From contig NZ_JH976537.1 in assembly GCF_000309385.1 (NCBI RefSeq), positions 4,749,036-4,813,035 of the forward strand: a DNA stretch of 64,000 bases, given 5' to 3'. The position numbers and the translations under genes are program-made. This DNA comes from Nodosilinea nodulosa PCC 7104. GTDB lineage: Bacteria; Cyanobacteriota; Cyanobacteriia; Phormidesmidales; Phormidesmidaceae. Below the pieces are notes generated by a model. It ran no database searches and was not told the origin of the DNA. It was given only the letters and a program-made list of their open reading frames with translations. Shown piece by piece: positions 54,498 through 62,737 of the stretch (position 1 is its first letter; the number at the start of each line of letters is the position of its first letter).

Positions 54498-54827
54498 TCA
54501 ATCAAGGGCCTTCCAAAGCTGATCTGGGACTGTGCGGGGCTTGCGAGAAATCAGGTTGGGTTTGAAGACGGCCGGATCGGAGGTGAGGTCAACGGTTACA
54601 AAGCCCGCCGCGATTAGGTCATCTAGCAGAGCCTGCACGAGGGTAGGCTCGGTGCCCAGGTGGACGGCAATCTCGGCGATCGATGCGCCGCGCTGGCGCA
54701 CCAGCCAGTTTACCAAAGTGCGTTCTGGATCGGCCAGCAGCAGCAGGTCGGTCATCGTTTTTGGTCCGGCACCAGCGGACTGCTGCTGCCGGGGGGCGGG
54801 GGGGTCCCCGTGGGCGGGGTGACTCAT
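54498..54827 (-). CDS. Small winged-helix DNA-binding protein, operon partner of a ParA-like ATPase
   Basis: 109 aa from ATG 54827, five bases after the ParA-like stop. A GAP-type linker precedes a compact winged HTH (~33-85: LVNWLVRQRGASIAEIAVHLGTEPTLVQALLDDLIAAGFVTV). The C-terminal tail is basic (ISRKPRTVPDQLWKALD). There is no dimerisation domain beyond the wing. Possible roles are autoregulator of the operon or adapter that places the ATPase on DNA. The family was not recognised. Confidence 0.7.
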   Translation of the reverse strand: MSHPAHGDPPAPRQQQSAGAGPKTMTDLLLLADPERTLVNWLVRQRGASIAEIAVHLGTEPTLVQALLDDLIAAGFVTVDLTSDPAVFKPNLISRKPRTVPDQLWKALD

Positions 54828-54831
54828 TGCG

Positions 54832-55611
54832 CTACTCCGCAGCGAGCAGCTGGCGGGCCACCGTATGCACCTCTTGACTGAAGGCATGGTCGGGGTGGTG
54901 AAGCCAAAAAATACCGCCGCTGGCCAGCTGTAGCATTTCGTCGTTTTCGTAGAACAGTCCGCCTACGGGCACTCCATACTGGCTCTGCACCTTATCGATG
55001 AGAGTTTCGCGGGGATAGATATCGGGGGCTTTATTGACCAGTAGGGTAATGTCGGGCACATCGAGCTTTTGGGCCACTTCCAGGGTAACGGCGGTGCCTA
55101 AAAAGTCCTGGCGATCGGGGCGCAGGATAATCACCATGCGATCGGAGATGGCGATGGAAAGCAGGGTTTCCTCGTTCAGGCCAGGGTGGGTGTCGATAAA
55201 TAGGTAGTCAAGGTCGAGCTGATCGATCAGATCGTGGAAACCGTCGTTGAGTAGACCTACGTCGTAGCCCTCCCGCAAAATTTTGGCAATTTCACCGGCT
55301 TTGAGGCTAGAGGGCACTAAGTATACGGTGCCGCTGATGTTGGCGGGGGTGCCGCTGCCAGTAATCACTTGGGCCGTAACGTCGTAGGCGGCATCCTTAG
55401 CGCTGCACTTGTCCCACAGGTAGTCGTTGAGGGAATGGGTAAAGTCTTCTTCGTCGAGGCCAAACAGCACGTGAATGCCGGGGGATTGAATATCGGTATC
55501 TACGATGGCGACCCGTTTTCCCTGGCTAGCTACCGCCGTGGCAATGTTAGCGGTTAGGTTCGATTTACCAGTGCCGCCGCGAAAGGAGTGAATCGAAATA
55601 ACTTGCGCCAT
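54832..55611 (-). CDS. ParA/MinD-like P-loop ATPase with deviant Walker A (R-G-G-T-G-K-S)
   Basis: 259 aa from ATG 55611 (MAQVISIHSF). Walker A is F-R11-G-G-T-G-K16-S17; the usual signature Lys of KGGxGK[ST] is Arg. Switch I region VDTDIQSPGIHVLFG and Walker B YLFIDTHPGLNE follow. ParA/MinD ATPases dimerise on ATP and use a DNA or membrane surface to position cargo. No MinD-type amphipathic C-terminal helix is obvious. It is not a chromosomal ParA next to parB. Its gene partners are a winged-helix protein and, divergently, a tail-anchored cNMP-binding protein, so it may position or gate that protein. Confidence 0.85.
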   Translation of the reverse strand: MAQVISIHSFRGGTGKSNLTANIATAVASQGKRVAIVDTDIQSPGIHVLFGLDEEDFTHSLNDYLWDKCSAKDAAYDVTAQVITGSGTPANISGTVYLVPSSLKAGEIAKILREGYDVGLLNDGFHDLIDQLDLDYLFIDTHPGLNEETLLSIAISDRMVIILRPDRQDFLGTAVTLEVAQKLDVPDITLLVNKAPDIYPRETLIDKVQSQYGVPVGGLFYENDEMLQLASGGIFWLHHPDHAFSQEVHTVARQLLAAE

Positions 55612-55735
55612 GGGAATCTCACCTCTATCGGTAAACAATGAAGTTCTACGTTAGACTGCCCATTTTAGAGCCGATAGAACTAGGTACAGTATGGGAATAA
55701 TAGCCGCGAAACTAACGGGCTACACAAAATTACCT

Positions 55736-56248
55736 ATGGAAAAACTCACCTATGCTCCAGGCGATGTCATCTATCGAGAAGGGGACGAAAGTCAGCAGGT
55801 CTATTTGATTAAGTCAGGCCGCATTGATCTGGTAGACACGTATCCGGAAACGGGCCAAGTGGTGGCAAAATCCTTGGGCCCCGGCCGAGTTTTTGGGGAG
55901 GTAGAGCTGATCGATCGCCGCTCGCGATCGTCCACGGCCCAGGTTGCTGAAGCAGCCAAGATTGTAAGTTTTTCCCATGACGAAATTATCGACATGGTGT
56001 TCGAAAATCCTGAGAAAAGCCTGATTTTAGCGCGCGATGTGTTCGATCGCCTGCGTCAGCTTTACAGCGCCGACAGCCTGGATAGCGAGTTGACCAAGCT
56101 GCGCGAAGAAATGCATGAGACGATCAAGTCAGCGGTAATTAGCCACGAGTCCAGAGTGGTGAAGAGCCACAATGGCATGGCTGCGATCGCGATTCCAGTC
56201 GTTTTGCTCATCGCCATTGTGGTTGGCATGCAGGTGTACTTACACTAA
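55736..56248 (+). CDS. Tail-anchored cyclic-nucleotide-binding protein
   Basis: 170 aa from ATG 55736; an ATG 15 codons upstream lacks conserved sequence. The cNMP domain (~4-108) has GDVIYREGDESQQVYLIKSGRIDL and VFGEVELIDRRSRSSTAQV, which matches the phosphate-binding cassette with its Glu and Arg. A helical segment (~108-150, KLREEMHETIKS) leads to a single C-terminal membrane helix (~150-170, AIAIPVVLLIAIVVGMQVYLH), giving a tail-anchored topology with the sensor in the cytoplasm. There is no HTH. A hairpin terminator follows at 56299. Confidence 0.85.
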   Translation: MEKLTYAPGDVIYREGDESQQVYLIKSGRIDLVDTYPETGQVVAKSLGPGRVFGEVELIDRRSRSSTAQVAEAAKIVSFSHDEIIDMVFENPEKSLILARDVFDRLRQLYSADSLDSELTKLREEMHETIKSAVISHESRVVKSHNGMAAIAIPVVLLIAIVVGMQVYLH

Positions 56249-56298
56249 GCGACACCCCTGCCCGGTGTAAAATTGGCCTTAAATGGGCATTAAGCTCA

Positions 56299-56332
56299 AA
56301 GAGCTGCAAGGTGGTTTCACTTTGCAGCTCTT
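56299..56332. terminator. Strong 15-bp hairpin between the two tail-anchored genes
   Basis: AAGAGCTGCAAGGTG (56299-56313) and CACTTTGCAGCTCTT (56318-56332) pair with one G-T wobble around a GTTT loop. It lies between the stops of the cNMP protein (+) and the 61-aa protein (-) and can terminate both. Confidence 0.75.
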
Positions 56333-56388
56333 GTGACTTAATTGTCTTAATAGCGCTATGAACTAAAAACCTGCTGCCGAAACGTACC

Positions 56389-56574
56389 TTAATATTTCCA
56401 GGCAAGGTAAATAACGGAAGCAAAGGCAACTAGAGTGGCTATGCCAATGTAGACCATTTTAAATTCGTGGCCTTCGATGGCATGTTCTATTTCGTCGTTT
56501 AGGTGCTGACGAAACTGCTGAATTTTCTCGCCAGACTGGGGATCGTTTAAGGATTTGTAGGCGCGTTTCACCAT
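56389..56574 (-). CDS. 61-aa tail-anchored membrane protein
   Basis: ATG start with GGAG 11 nt upstream. The N-terminal ~38 residues are charged and helical (YKSLNDPQSGEKIQQFRQHLNDEIEHAIEG). A single C-terminal membrane helix follows (~41-59, VYIGIATLVAFASVIYLAW). The topology mirrors the neighbouring cNMP protein. No known domain was identified. It may interact with the ParA-like or cNMP protein, or with the ABC exporter that starts 158 bp away, but this is inference from position only. Confidence 0.6.
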   Translation of the reverse strand: MVKRAYKSLNDPQSGEKIQQFRQHLNDEIEHAIEGHEFKMVYIGIATLVAFASVIYLAWKY

Positions 56575-56731
56575 TGTCTGTGTTCTCCAATACGCTCCAA
56601 TAGCGTACCCATAAATTCGTGCGAATCACGGCATCTGGCCTGATAGTCATCGCTTTCCAGGGGGAATGTTAGGGGCAACTTTTGATTGCTCTGATCGATT
56701 TGTCCGTAGCCCTACCTAACTTTTGGGAAGC

Positions 56732-57925
56732 ATGACCCTCAAAGCTATTACCGCCAAGACCAATACCTACAGTTTGGCCGTCGCTGCCCTGCTGCTGCTG
56801 TTGGGGGGATGGGGGGTATACGCCCTGCGATCGCACCTCACCCAGGCCGCGCCCTCTCCCCCTGTCGCCGCCCCTGCCCCGGTGCCCACCGTTGCCGCTT
56901 TAGGCCGAATTGAACCCACCTCATCGGTAATTAAGCTGTCGGTAGCCAATGCCCAGGACAGCCGGGTAAACCAGCTTTTGGTGCAGGAGGGCGATCGCGT
57001 CGAGGCCAACCAAGTCATTGCCACTCTCCAGGGGATCGAAAAGCTCCAGGCCGAAGTAGCCGAGGCCGAGCAAAATGTGGCCCTACAGCAAGCCATGGTG
57101 GTTCAGGCCCAAACCGCCGCCGCCACCCCCGGCCAAAAAAGCGCCCAGCAGGCTACAATCCGTCAGCTCCAGGCCGAACTGCGCACCACCGAGCAGCAGA
57201 ATCAGGCGGCGATCGACAGTGCCGCTGCCACCCTGCGTGCCGCCCAGGCCGACTACGATCGCTACCGCCAGCTTTACGACCGAGGTGCTGTCAGCGCCAC
57301 CGACCTAGACAGCCGCCAGAAAACCCTGGATACCGCCCGCGCCAGCCTGAAGGATGCGGAGGCACAGCTAACCGGCAGCCGCCAAAACCTGACCGCTCAG
57401 ATTCAGTCGGCTACCGCTAGCCTTGCCCAGCTGGACGAAGTTCGCCCGGTCGATGTCACCGTTGCCCAGGCCGAAGTGGCCTACGCCCAAAGCCAGGTCG
57501 ATCGGGCCATGGCCGATCTGGAAGATTTTTACGTGCGGGTGCCGGTGGCCGGGCAGATCTTGCGGGTCAACACGCGGGTGGGTGAGCGGGTCAACCCTGA
57601 CCAGGGCATTGTCGATCTGGGTCAGACTGACCAGATGGTGGTCATTGCCGAGGTCTATGAGACCGATGTGCCCCAGCTGGCCGTTGGGCAGAGGGCCGAG
57701 ATTACCAGCGAAAATGGTGGCTTTACCAACATCCTAAAGGGTGAAGTCGAATCCATTGGGCTACAAATTCGCAAGACCGATGTGCTCAACTCTGACCCGG
57801 CGGCAGACAGCAACGCCCGAGTCGTGGAGGTGAAAATCAAGCTCGATCCGGCGGACAGCGCCCAGGTGGCAGGGCTGACCTATATGCAGGTGCGGGTGAA
57901 GATTCGCGTCGATTCGGCCCGGTGA
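56732..57925 (+). CDS. DevB-like membrane fusion protein of an ABC exporter
   Basis: 397 aa from ATG 56732. The N-terminal TM helix is ~13-32. A biotinyl-lipoyl part (GRIEPTSSVIKL, RVNQLLVQEGDRVEANQVIATLQG) lies at ~60-100. A long coiled-coil hairpin follows (~105-240, Gln/Ala-rich). The beta-barrel is ~255-395 (FYVRVPVAGQILRVNTRVGERV). DevB family members bridge an inner-membrane ABC exporter and TolC. DevBCA exports heterocyst glycolipids in Nostoc; homologues also occur in non-heterocystous strains with unknown cargo. Confidence 0.9.
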   Translation: MTLKAITAKTNTYSLAVAALLLLLGGWGVYALRSHLTQAAPSPPVAAPAPVPTVAALGRIEPTSSVIKLSVANAQDSRVNQLLVQEGDRVEANQVIATLQGIEKLQAEVAEAEQNVALQQAMVVQAQTAAATPGQKSAQQATIRQLQAELRTTEQQNQAAIDSAAATLRAAQADYDRYRQLYDRGAVSATDLDSRQKTLDTARASLKDAEAQLTGSRQNLTAQIQSATASLAQLDEVRPVDVTVAQAEVAYAQSQVDRAMADLEDFYVRVPVAGQILRVNTRVGERVNPDQGIVDLGQTDQMVVIAEVYETDVPQLAVGQRAEITSENGGFTNILKGEVESIGLQIRKTDVLNSDPAADSNARVVEVKIKLDPADSAQVAGLTYMQVRVKIRVDSAR

Positions 57926-58037
57926 TCAACGCCCCTGCCATCGCTGGCCCTCCTTTTGGCCCCCTGTTTAGGGGAAGAGAGGTCTGGAGGAACAGGGCTA
58001 AATAAATTTCGACTCAATTCTTTATGAGGGGCAGTTC

Positions 58038-59210
58038 ATGGTCTTTGGTAGAATCCCTCGGCTTCGCCGGGAAAAGCCCCTGGCCTGGTCTCAGCTCTCC
58101 CACCAGCGGGTGCGGCTGCTGGTGGCGCTCTCGGGTATTTCCTTCGCCAATATTCTAATTTTTATGCAGCTGGGGTTTCGCTCAGCCATGTTTAGCGGCA
58201 CCACCAATGTGCCCGCCAGCCTCGATGGCGATGTGTTTTTAATCAATGAAAAGTCTCAGTTTTTGGGCAACGAAACCTTTGATAAATCGCAGCTCTACCG
58301 GGCGGCGGCGGTCCCTGGGGTAGCTACTGCTCGGCCTTTTTACTACAGCACCGCCAGCTGGGTCAACCCCGACAACCGCAAAACGACTAGCGTCACCGTC
58401 ATCGCCATGAACCCGGCTCAGCCGGTGATGGCTGTGCCCGCCATCAATGGGCAACTGGCCCAGGTAGAGCAGACCGATCGCCTGCTGTTCGATACCAAAT
58501 CGCTGCCGTCTCTGGGGGCGATTGCCTCGGCTTTTGCCGCTGGCCAAGACCTGCCGATCGAGGTGCAGGGCCGCAAAATGCGGGTGAACGGCACCTTTGC
58601 CCTGGGCAGCAACATCTTCAAACGCGGCCATATCGTCATCAGCGACGTGAACTACCTGCGACTGTTTGGCGCTGAGCAGGCCAACCAGATCCATGCAGGG
58701 GTGCTGAAGCTCGAACCGGGTGCCGACCCCCAGGCAGTCATGGCTGAACTAGAGCGCACTTTGCCCAAGGAAATTAGCGCCCTCAGCCACACTGAACTGA
58801 TTGCCCTGGAGGAGAGCTACTGGGCCAAGGAGCCAGCGGGCATTATTTTCGACTTTGGCACCATTATGGGCTTCGTGGTGGGGGTGGTGATTGTCTATCA
58901 GGTGCTGTATTCCGATGTCAACGACCACCTCTCGGAATACGCCACCCTCAAGGCCATTGGCTATTCCGACGGGCAGCTCCTGCTGGTGGTGTTTCAGGAG
59001 GCCACTATTCTGGCGGTGCTGGGGTTTATGCCGGGTATTCTGTGTTCTCTGGGCCTCTACGGCCTGCTCAGTAACCTCACCGGGGTAGCGGTGCTGATGC
59101 GTCTGGGGGTGGGGCTACAGGTATTTTCGATGACGCTGGTGATGGGGCTGCTGTCCGCCGCGATCGCGGTGCGCAAGCTGCGATCGGCAGACCCAGCAGA
59201 TGTGTTTTAG
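58038..59210 (+). CDS. DevC-like ABC exporter permease
   Basis: 390 aa. ATG start with GAGGGG upstream. MacB-type four-helix layout: TM1 (~32-50, LVALSGISFANILIFMQLG), a periplasmic domain of about 215 residues, and three C-terminal helices (~270-290, ~310-335, ~350-375). The sequence LSEYATLKAIGYSDGQLLLVVFQEA is the conserved coupling loop of DevC/FtsX-like permeases. It lies between DevB (112 bp before) and the ATPase (51 bp after), completing the exporter. Confidence 0.9.
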   Translation: MVFGRIPRLRREKPLAWSQLSHQRVRLLVALSGISFANILIFMQLGFRSAMFSGTTNVPASLDGDVFLINEKSQFLGNETFDKSQLYRAAAVPGVATARPFYYSTASWVNPDNRKTTSVTVIAMNPAQPVMAVPAINGQLAQVEQTDRLLFDTKSLPSLGAIASAFAAGQDLPIEVQGRKMRVNGTFALGSNIFKRGHIVISDVNYLRLFGAEQANQIHAGVLKLEPGADPQAVMAELERTLPKEISALSHTELIALEESYWAKEPAGIIFDFGTIMGFVVGVVIVYQVLYSDVNDHLSEYATLKAIGYSDGQLLLVVFQEATILAVLGFMPGILCSLGLYGLLSNLTGVAVLMRLGVGLQVFSMTLVMGLLSAAIAVRKLRSADPADVF

Positions 59211-59261
59211 AAAAGCTGAGTTTAAAGTTTGAAGCTTGAGTTTTGCAGGGGAGAAGCGAGC

Positions 59262-59963
59262 GTGGAACCAGTCGTTGACATTCAGGGCCTACACCATGCC
59301 TTCGGCAAGGGACAGTTGAGCAAGCCAGTATTACTCGACATCAATCTTGCCATCCAGCCCGGTGAGATTGTGATTTTGACCGGCCCCTCGGGCAGCGGCA
59401 AGACGACCCTGCTGAGCCTGATGGGTGGGCTGAGGGCGGCCCAGCAAGGGAGTCTCAAAATTCTGGGTCAGGAGCTGCTGGGAGCCAGCAAAAAGCAGCT
59501 GGTCGAGCTGCGCAGCCGCATTGGCTATATCTTTCAGGCCCACAATCTGCTGGATTGCCTGACCGCCCAGGAAAACGTGCGCATGGCCCTGCGCCTGCAA
59601 CCCGCCCTCAGCTACGACGATCGCACCGCCCAGGCCACCGCCATGCTAGAGGCCGTGGGTCTGGGCCACCGGGTCAACTACAGGCCAAATAATCTGTCTG
59701 GGGGCCAGAAGCAGCGGGTGGCGATCGCCCGCGCCCTGGTCACCCAGCCCAGGCTCATTCTGGCCGACGAACCCACCGCCGCCCTCGACAGCCAGTCGGG
59801 CCGCGAAGTCGTGCAGCTCATGCAGCGCCTGGCCCAGGAGCAGGGCTGCACCATTCTGCTGGTCACCCACGACAATCGCATCCTCGATATTGCCCACCGC
59901 ATCATTCATATGGAAGACGGACGGCTGATTAGAACGGAAACGCCCACTGCGGTGTTGGTCTAG
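59262..59963 (+). CDS. DevA-like ABC ATPase
   Basis: 233 aa. GTG 59262 is preferred: GGGGAG precedes it with about 9 nt spacing, and the upstream TTG frame lacks conservation. Walker A GPSGSGKTTLLSLMGG (~44-59), Q loop YIFQAHNLL, signature LSGGQKQRVAIARAL (~142-156), Walker B LILADEPTAALD and H loop LLVTHDNR are all intact. It drives the DevB-DevC exporter as a homodimer. Confidence 0.93.
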   Translation: MEPVVDIQGLHHAFGKGQLSKPVLLDINLAIQPGEIVILTGPSGSGKTTLLSLMGGLRAAQQGSLKILGQELLGASKKQLVELRSRIGYIFQAHNLLDCLTAQENVRMALRLQPALSYDDRTAQATAMLEAVGLGHRVNYRPNNLSGGQKQRVAIARALVTQPRLILADEPTAALDSQSGREVVQLMQRLAQEQGCTILLVTHDNRILDIAHRIIHMEDGRLIRTETPTAVLV

Positions 59964-60238
59964 CCCGGCTCAAACAACCGTGCCTCCAGCGATTCAGGGC
60001 CAAATGGATTTACGTGTCCCGGCTTTTTGCTAGGCCAGCACTCTATTTTGTACTTTGCTCAAATAGCTTGTTTGCCCTGTCTTCTTTTAGAAGGCAGGGT
60101 TTTTCAGTAATCAGAAATGTTTGCGAACGGGCGTGGGGATGTCATACATCTGCGCACATTGTCTCCACCGCGATCGCAAACTTAGCCCACCCAAACTAAG
60201 AGCTATCAACCTCCTCACAATAGCTTTTAGAACTGCTT

Positions 60239-61282
60239 ATGTTTCCACTAATAGTTTTTGGGGCTGCGGCCCTGACCACGGTGGGGCTGACCCCACTTGT
60301 TCAAAAAAACGGGCTGAAACTGGGCTACGTTGACCAGCCCAATGCCCGCAAAATTCATCGGCAACCCATTGTTCGTATCGGTGGCGTGGCTATTTTTGTC
60401 GGCGCGTTTTTGGCCTGGACAATGGCTGGCCAAAGTTTCCCTGGGGTTTCAGAACACCACATTTTTCTAGGCCTGCTGCTGGGCGGTTTGGGCTTTTTTG
60501 CCACCGGCCTGATGGATGACCTGTTTGACCTTTCCCCCTTTGCCCGCCTGGGGATGCAGGCCGTACTCTCTGCCTGCGTTTGGAGCCTGGGGATTCGGCT
60601 GGAGGCCCTGCCTTTGCCGGGTCTGACCGAGGCTTTGCCCGCCTGGCTGAGCCTGCTGGTCACCTTTCTCTGGCTGGCGGGGATGGCCAACGCCGTCAAC
60701 TGGCTCGACGGCATGGACGGCCTGGCTGCAGGCACGACGACCGTGGCCGCTGCTGTTTTAGCCGCCCTCAGCTGGTCTACTCAGCCCGCCATTGCCCTGA
60801 TGGCCTTGGGGCTCTGCGGTGCAACCCTGGGCTTTCTGCGGTATAACGCCGCCCCGGCTCGCATCTTCATGGGGGACGGCGGCTCCTACTTTCTGGGCTT
60901 TTCCCTGGCCGCGATCGCCGCAGTCGGCCTGCCCGCAGACAGCTCATTCACCACGGCGCTGCTGCCCTTCGCTGTCCTGCTGGTGCCCATTCTGGACATG
61001 ACCCTGGTGATTGGGGCGCGGCTGAGCGATCGCAAATCTCCCTTCTTCCCCGACCAGCGCCACATCCACCATCGGCTCCTGCACGCCAATTTCCCCAAAG
61101 CCACCGTGGTCTGGTGCATCTACGGCCTCACCCTGCTGCCCGGCCTGAGTGCCCTGGCGCTCATGCATAGCCCCCTCGGCTGGTGGCTGCTCGGCACCGA
61201 CCTGGCCCTCTTTAGCCTCACCATCCGCTCCCTCTGGCCCCAACCGGTGGAATCCGCCATCCTGCCCACCGCCGGTCAGTAA
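60239..61282 (+). CDS. WecA/MraY-family phosphoglycosyl transferase
   Basis: 347 aa with ten or eleven membrane helices. Catalytic motifs: GLMDDLFDLSPFARL (~91-105, DDxxD-like), NWLDGMDGLAAG (~154-165), RIFMGDGGSYFLGF (~205-218) and FPDQRHIHHRLLH (H-x-H-H, ~269-281). It transfers a GlcNAc-1-phosphate type sugar from UDP-sugar to undecaprenyl phosphate, beginning polysaccharide or O-antigen synthesis. The linked glycosyltransferases downstream support this. The exact sugar is not readable from sequence. The start is ATG 60239. Confidence 0.92.
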   Translation: MFPLIVFGAAALTTVGLTPLVQKNGLKLGYVDQPNARKIHRQPIVRIGGVAIFVGAFLAWTMAGQSFPGVSEHHIFLGLLLGGLGFFATGLMDDLFDLSPFARLGMQAVLSACVWSLGIRLEALPLPGLTEALPAWLSLLVTFLWLAGMANAVNWLDGMDGLAAGTTTVAAAVLAALSWSTQPAIALMALGLCGATLGFLRYNAAPARIFMGDGGSYFLGFSLAAIAAVGLPADSSFTTALLPFAVLLVPILDMTLVIGARLSDRKSPFFPDQRHIHHRLLHANFPKATVVWCIYGLTLLPGLSALALMHSPLGWWLLGTDLALFSLTIRSLWPQPVESAILPTAGQ

Positions 61283-61333
61283 CTCCCCCCATCCCCCCCT
61301 CTCCTCATCTCCCTCTCTCCCCACCTCCCCACC

Positions 61334-62509
61334 ATGCCACCCACCCTCCACCTCTGGACCCCCGGCCTCTTCGACTTCAAAGGCGGCATTCAGACCTACT
61401 CCAGCTTTCTTTTAGAGGGGCTGCAAGCCGTTTTGCCTGGGGCTACCCTGCGCGTGTTCACCATGCATGATGCCCCGGCCACCTTACCCACCTCAGCTCC
61501 GGCGCGGATTAGCTACCACACCACGGGGCATGTGCCTGGGCGTCTGCGGGCGATGGCCTTTGCGGCTCAGACCGGGCGGGCGGCCCTGAGGGACCGTCCC
61601 GACCTGATCATTGCCACCCACGTCAACTTCACCCCCATTGCCCACGGGCTGAAGCGGTTGGCCCATCTGCCCTACTGGGGCATCGCCCACGGCTTTGAGG
61701 CCTGGGAGGTGGCCAAACCCCAGGTGCGGCGAGGCATGGCCGGGGCCGACAAAATTTTGGCGGTGAGCGGATTTACCCGCGATCGCATCGACCAGTCCCA
61801 GGCCCTCCAGAACCTCGGCATTCTGCCCAACACCTTCGATAGCCGCCGGTTTCAGGTTGCCCCCAAGCCCCGGCATCTGCTCGATCGCTACGGCCTGCGC
61901 CCCGATCAGCCCGTCATTCTCACCGTCAACCGGCTGGCGGCGGGGGAGCCCTTCCACAGCTATGACCAGATTTTGGCCGCTCTGCCCACCCTGCAAGCCG
62001 CCCTGCCCAATGTGCACTACCTGATCGTCGGCAAAGGGGACGATCGCCCCCGCCTGGAGCGCCTGATTGCCGATCGCCACCTGCAAGCCCAGGTCACCCT
62101 GGCCGGGTTTGTCTCCAACGACGAATTGCCCGACCACTACGCCCTCTGCGATGTCTTTGCCATGCCCAGCCAGCTAGAAGGCTTCGGCATTGTCTACCTG
62201 GAGGCGATGGCCTGCGGCAAACCCGTCCTGGCCGGGCTTGACGGCGGCCAAGACGCCGTCAAGCAGGGCGAACTGGGCGCGCTAGTGGACCCAGAGAATG
62301 CGGCAGCGATCGCCGACCGGCTGATCCAAATCCTCTCTGGCACCTACCCCAATCCGCTCATGTACCGTCCCCAGGCGCTGCGGCAGAGCGCGATCGCTGC
62401 CTTTGGTCCGCAGGCCTTTCAGCGCTGTTTGGCCGCTCACCTGGCGGAGCAGCTGAATCCGGCTACGGCCCCGATCCAGAACGAGCCCGACCAGCTGCAC
62501 CCGGCCTAA
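61334..62509 (+). CDS. GT4-type glycosyltransferase
   Basis: 391 aa, GT-B fold. The N-terminal half is the acceptor domain (TPGLFDFKGGIQTYSSFLLEGL). The C-terminal nucleotide-sugar domain (~185-385) has LTVNRLAAGEPFHSYDQIL, VGKGDDRPRLERL and the E-x7-E motif E-G-F-G-I-V-Y-L-E (PSQLEGFGIVYLEAMACGKPVLAG). Sugar and linkage are unknown. It follows the WecA-type gene by 51 bp of C/T-rich DNA, so it probably belongs to the same surface polysaccharide locus. Confidence 0.92.
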   Translation: MPPTLHLWTPGLFDFKGGIQTYSSFLLEGLQAVLPGATLRVFTMHDAPATLPTSAPARISYHTTGHVPGRLRAMAFAAQTGRAALRDRPDLIIATHVNFTPIAHGLKRLAHLPYWGIAHGFEAWEVAKPQVRRGMAGADKILAVSGFTRDRIDQSQALQNLGILPNTFDSRRFQVAPKPRHLLDRYGLRPDQPVILTVNRLAAGEPFHSYDQILAALPTLQAALPNVHYLIVGKGDDRPRLERLIADRHLQAQVTLAGFVSNDELPDHYALCDVFAMPSQLEGFGIVYLEAMACGKPVLAGLDGGQDAVKQGELGALVDPENAAAIADRLIQILSGTYPNPLMYRPQALRQSAIAAFGPQAFQRCLAAHLAEQLNPATAPIQNEPDQLHPA

Positions 62510-62587
62510 TAGCTCATGGCGCTCCCCGCACAACTCCCTGTGGCGGCAGTTGCGCCACAACCCTTCAACAGCGCCCAAATTTGCCGC

Positions 62588-62621
62588 TGTTGGGTACCGC
62601 TGACGCTTCACCGAACCTGCG
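62588..62621. repeat. REP-like palindromic repeat, copy B
   Basis: TGTTGGGTACCGCTGACGCT start and ACCGAACCTGCG end. It is an imperfect match to copies A (6473) and C (62636), lying 26 bp before copy C. The paired arrangement is typical of REP doublets. Confidence 0.45.
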
Positions 62622-62635
62622 CCTGAGCTTGCTGT

Positions 62636-62668
62636 TGTTGGGTGTCGCTGCGCTCTACCCAACCTACC
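62636..62668. repeat. REP-like palindromic repeat, copy C
   Basis: TGTTGGGTGTCGCTGCGCTC start followed by TACCCAACCTACC. GTTGGGT and ACCCAAC can form a 7-bp stem. It is similar to a palindromic unit I recall as common in cyanobacterial intergenic DNA. It runs directly into the octamer array. Confidence 0.55.
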
Positions 62669-62733
62669 CTCCCACTCCCCCACTCCCCCACTCCCCCCAC
62701 TCTCCCACTCCCCTACTCCCCCACTCCCCTCTC
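62664..62733. repeat. CCCCCACT octamer array in front of a glycosyltransferase gene
   Basis: About seven degenerate tandem units of 8 bp (CCCCCACT, CTCCCACT, CCCCTACT) up to the start codon at 62738. The complement has repeated G4-5 runs spaced by AGT. No Shine-Dalgarno sequence fits in this tract. Confidence 0.85.
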
Positions 62734-62737
62734 CGCC

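Noticed and set aside
54532..54822. Plus-strand frames opposite the winged-helix gene
   Set aside because: Overlapping shadows; codon pattern and domain fit only the minus-strand frame.
56732..59963. Heterocyst glycolipid exporter
   Set aside because: DevBCA-type genes also occur in non-heterocystous cyanobacteria; no het or hgl gene lies in the window, so the cargo cannot be named.
62664..62733. CRISPR-like array
   Set aside because: Units are 8 bp with no spacers and no cas genes nearby; it is a simple tandem repeat.
62642..62737. Extended N-terminus of the second glycosyltransferase across the octamer array
   Set aside because: Translation gives only Pro/Leu/Ser/Thr repeats; the family start MKILHIIPSLSP begins at 62738.
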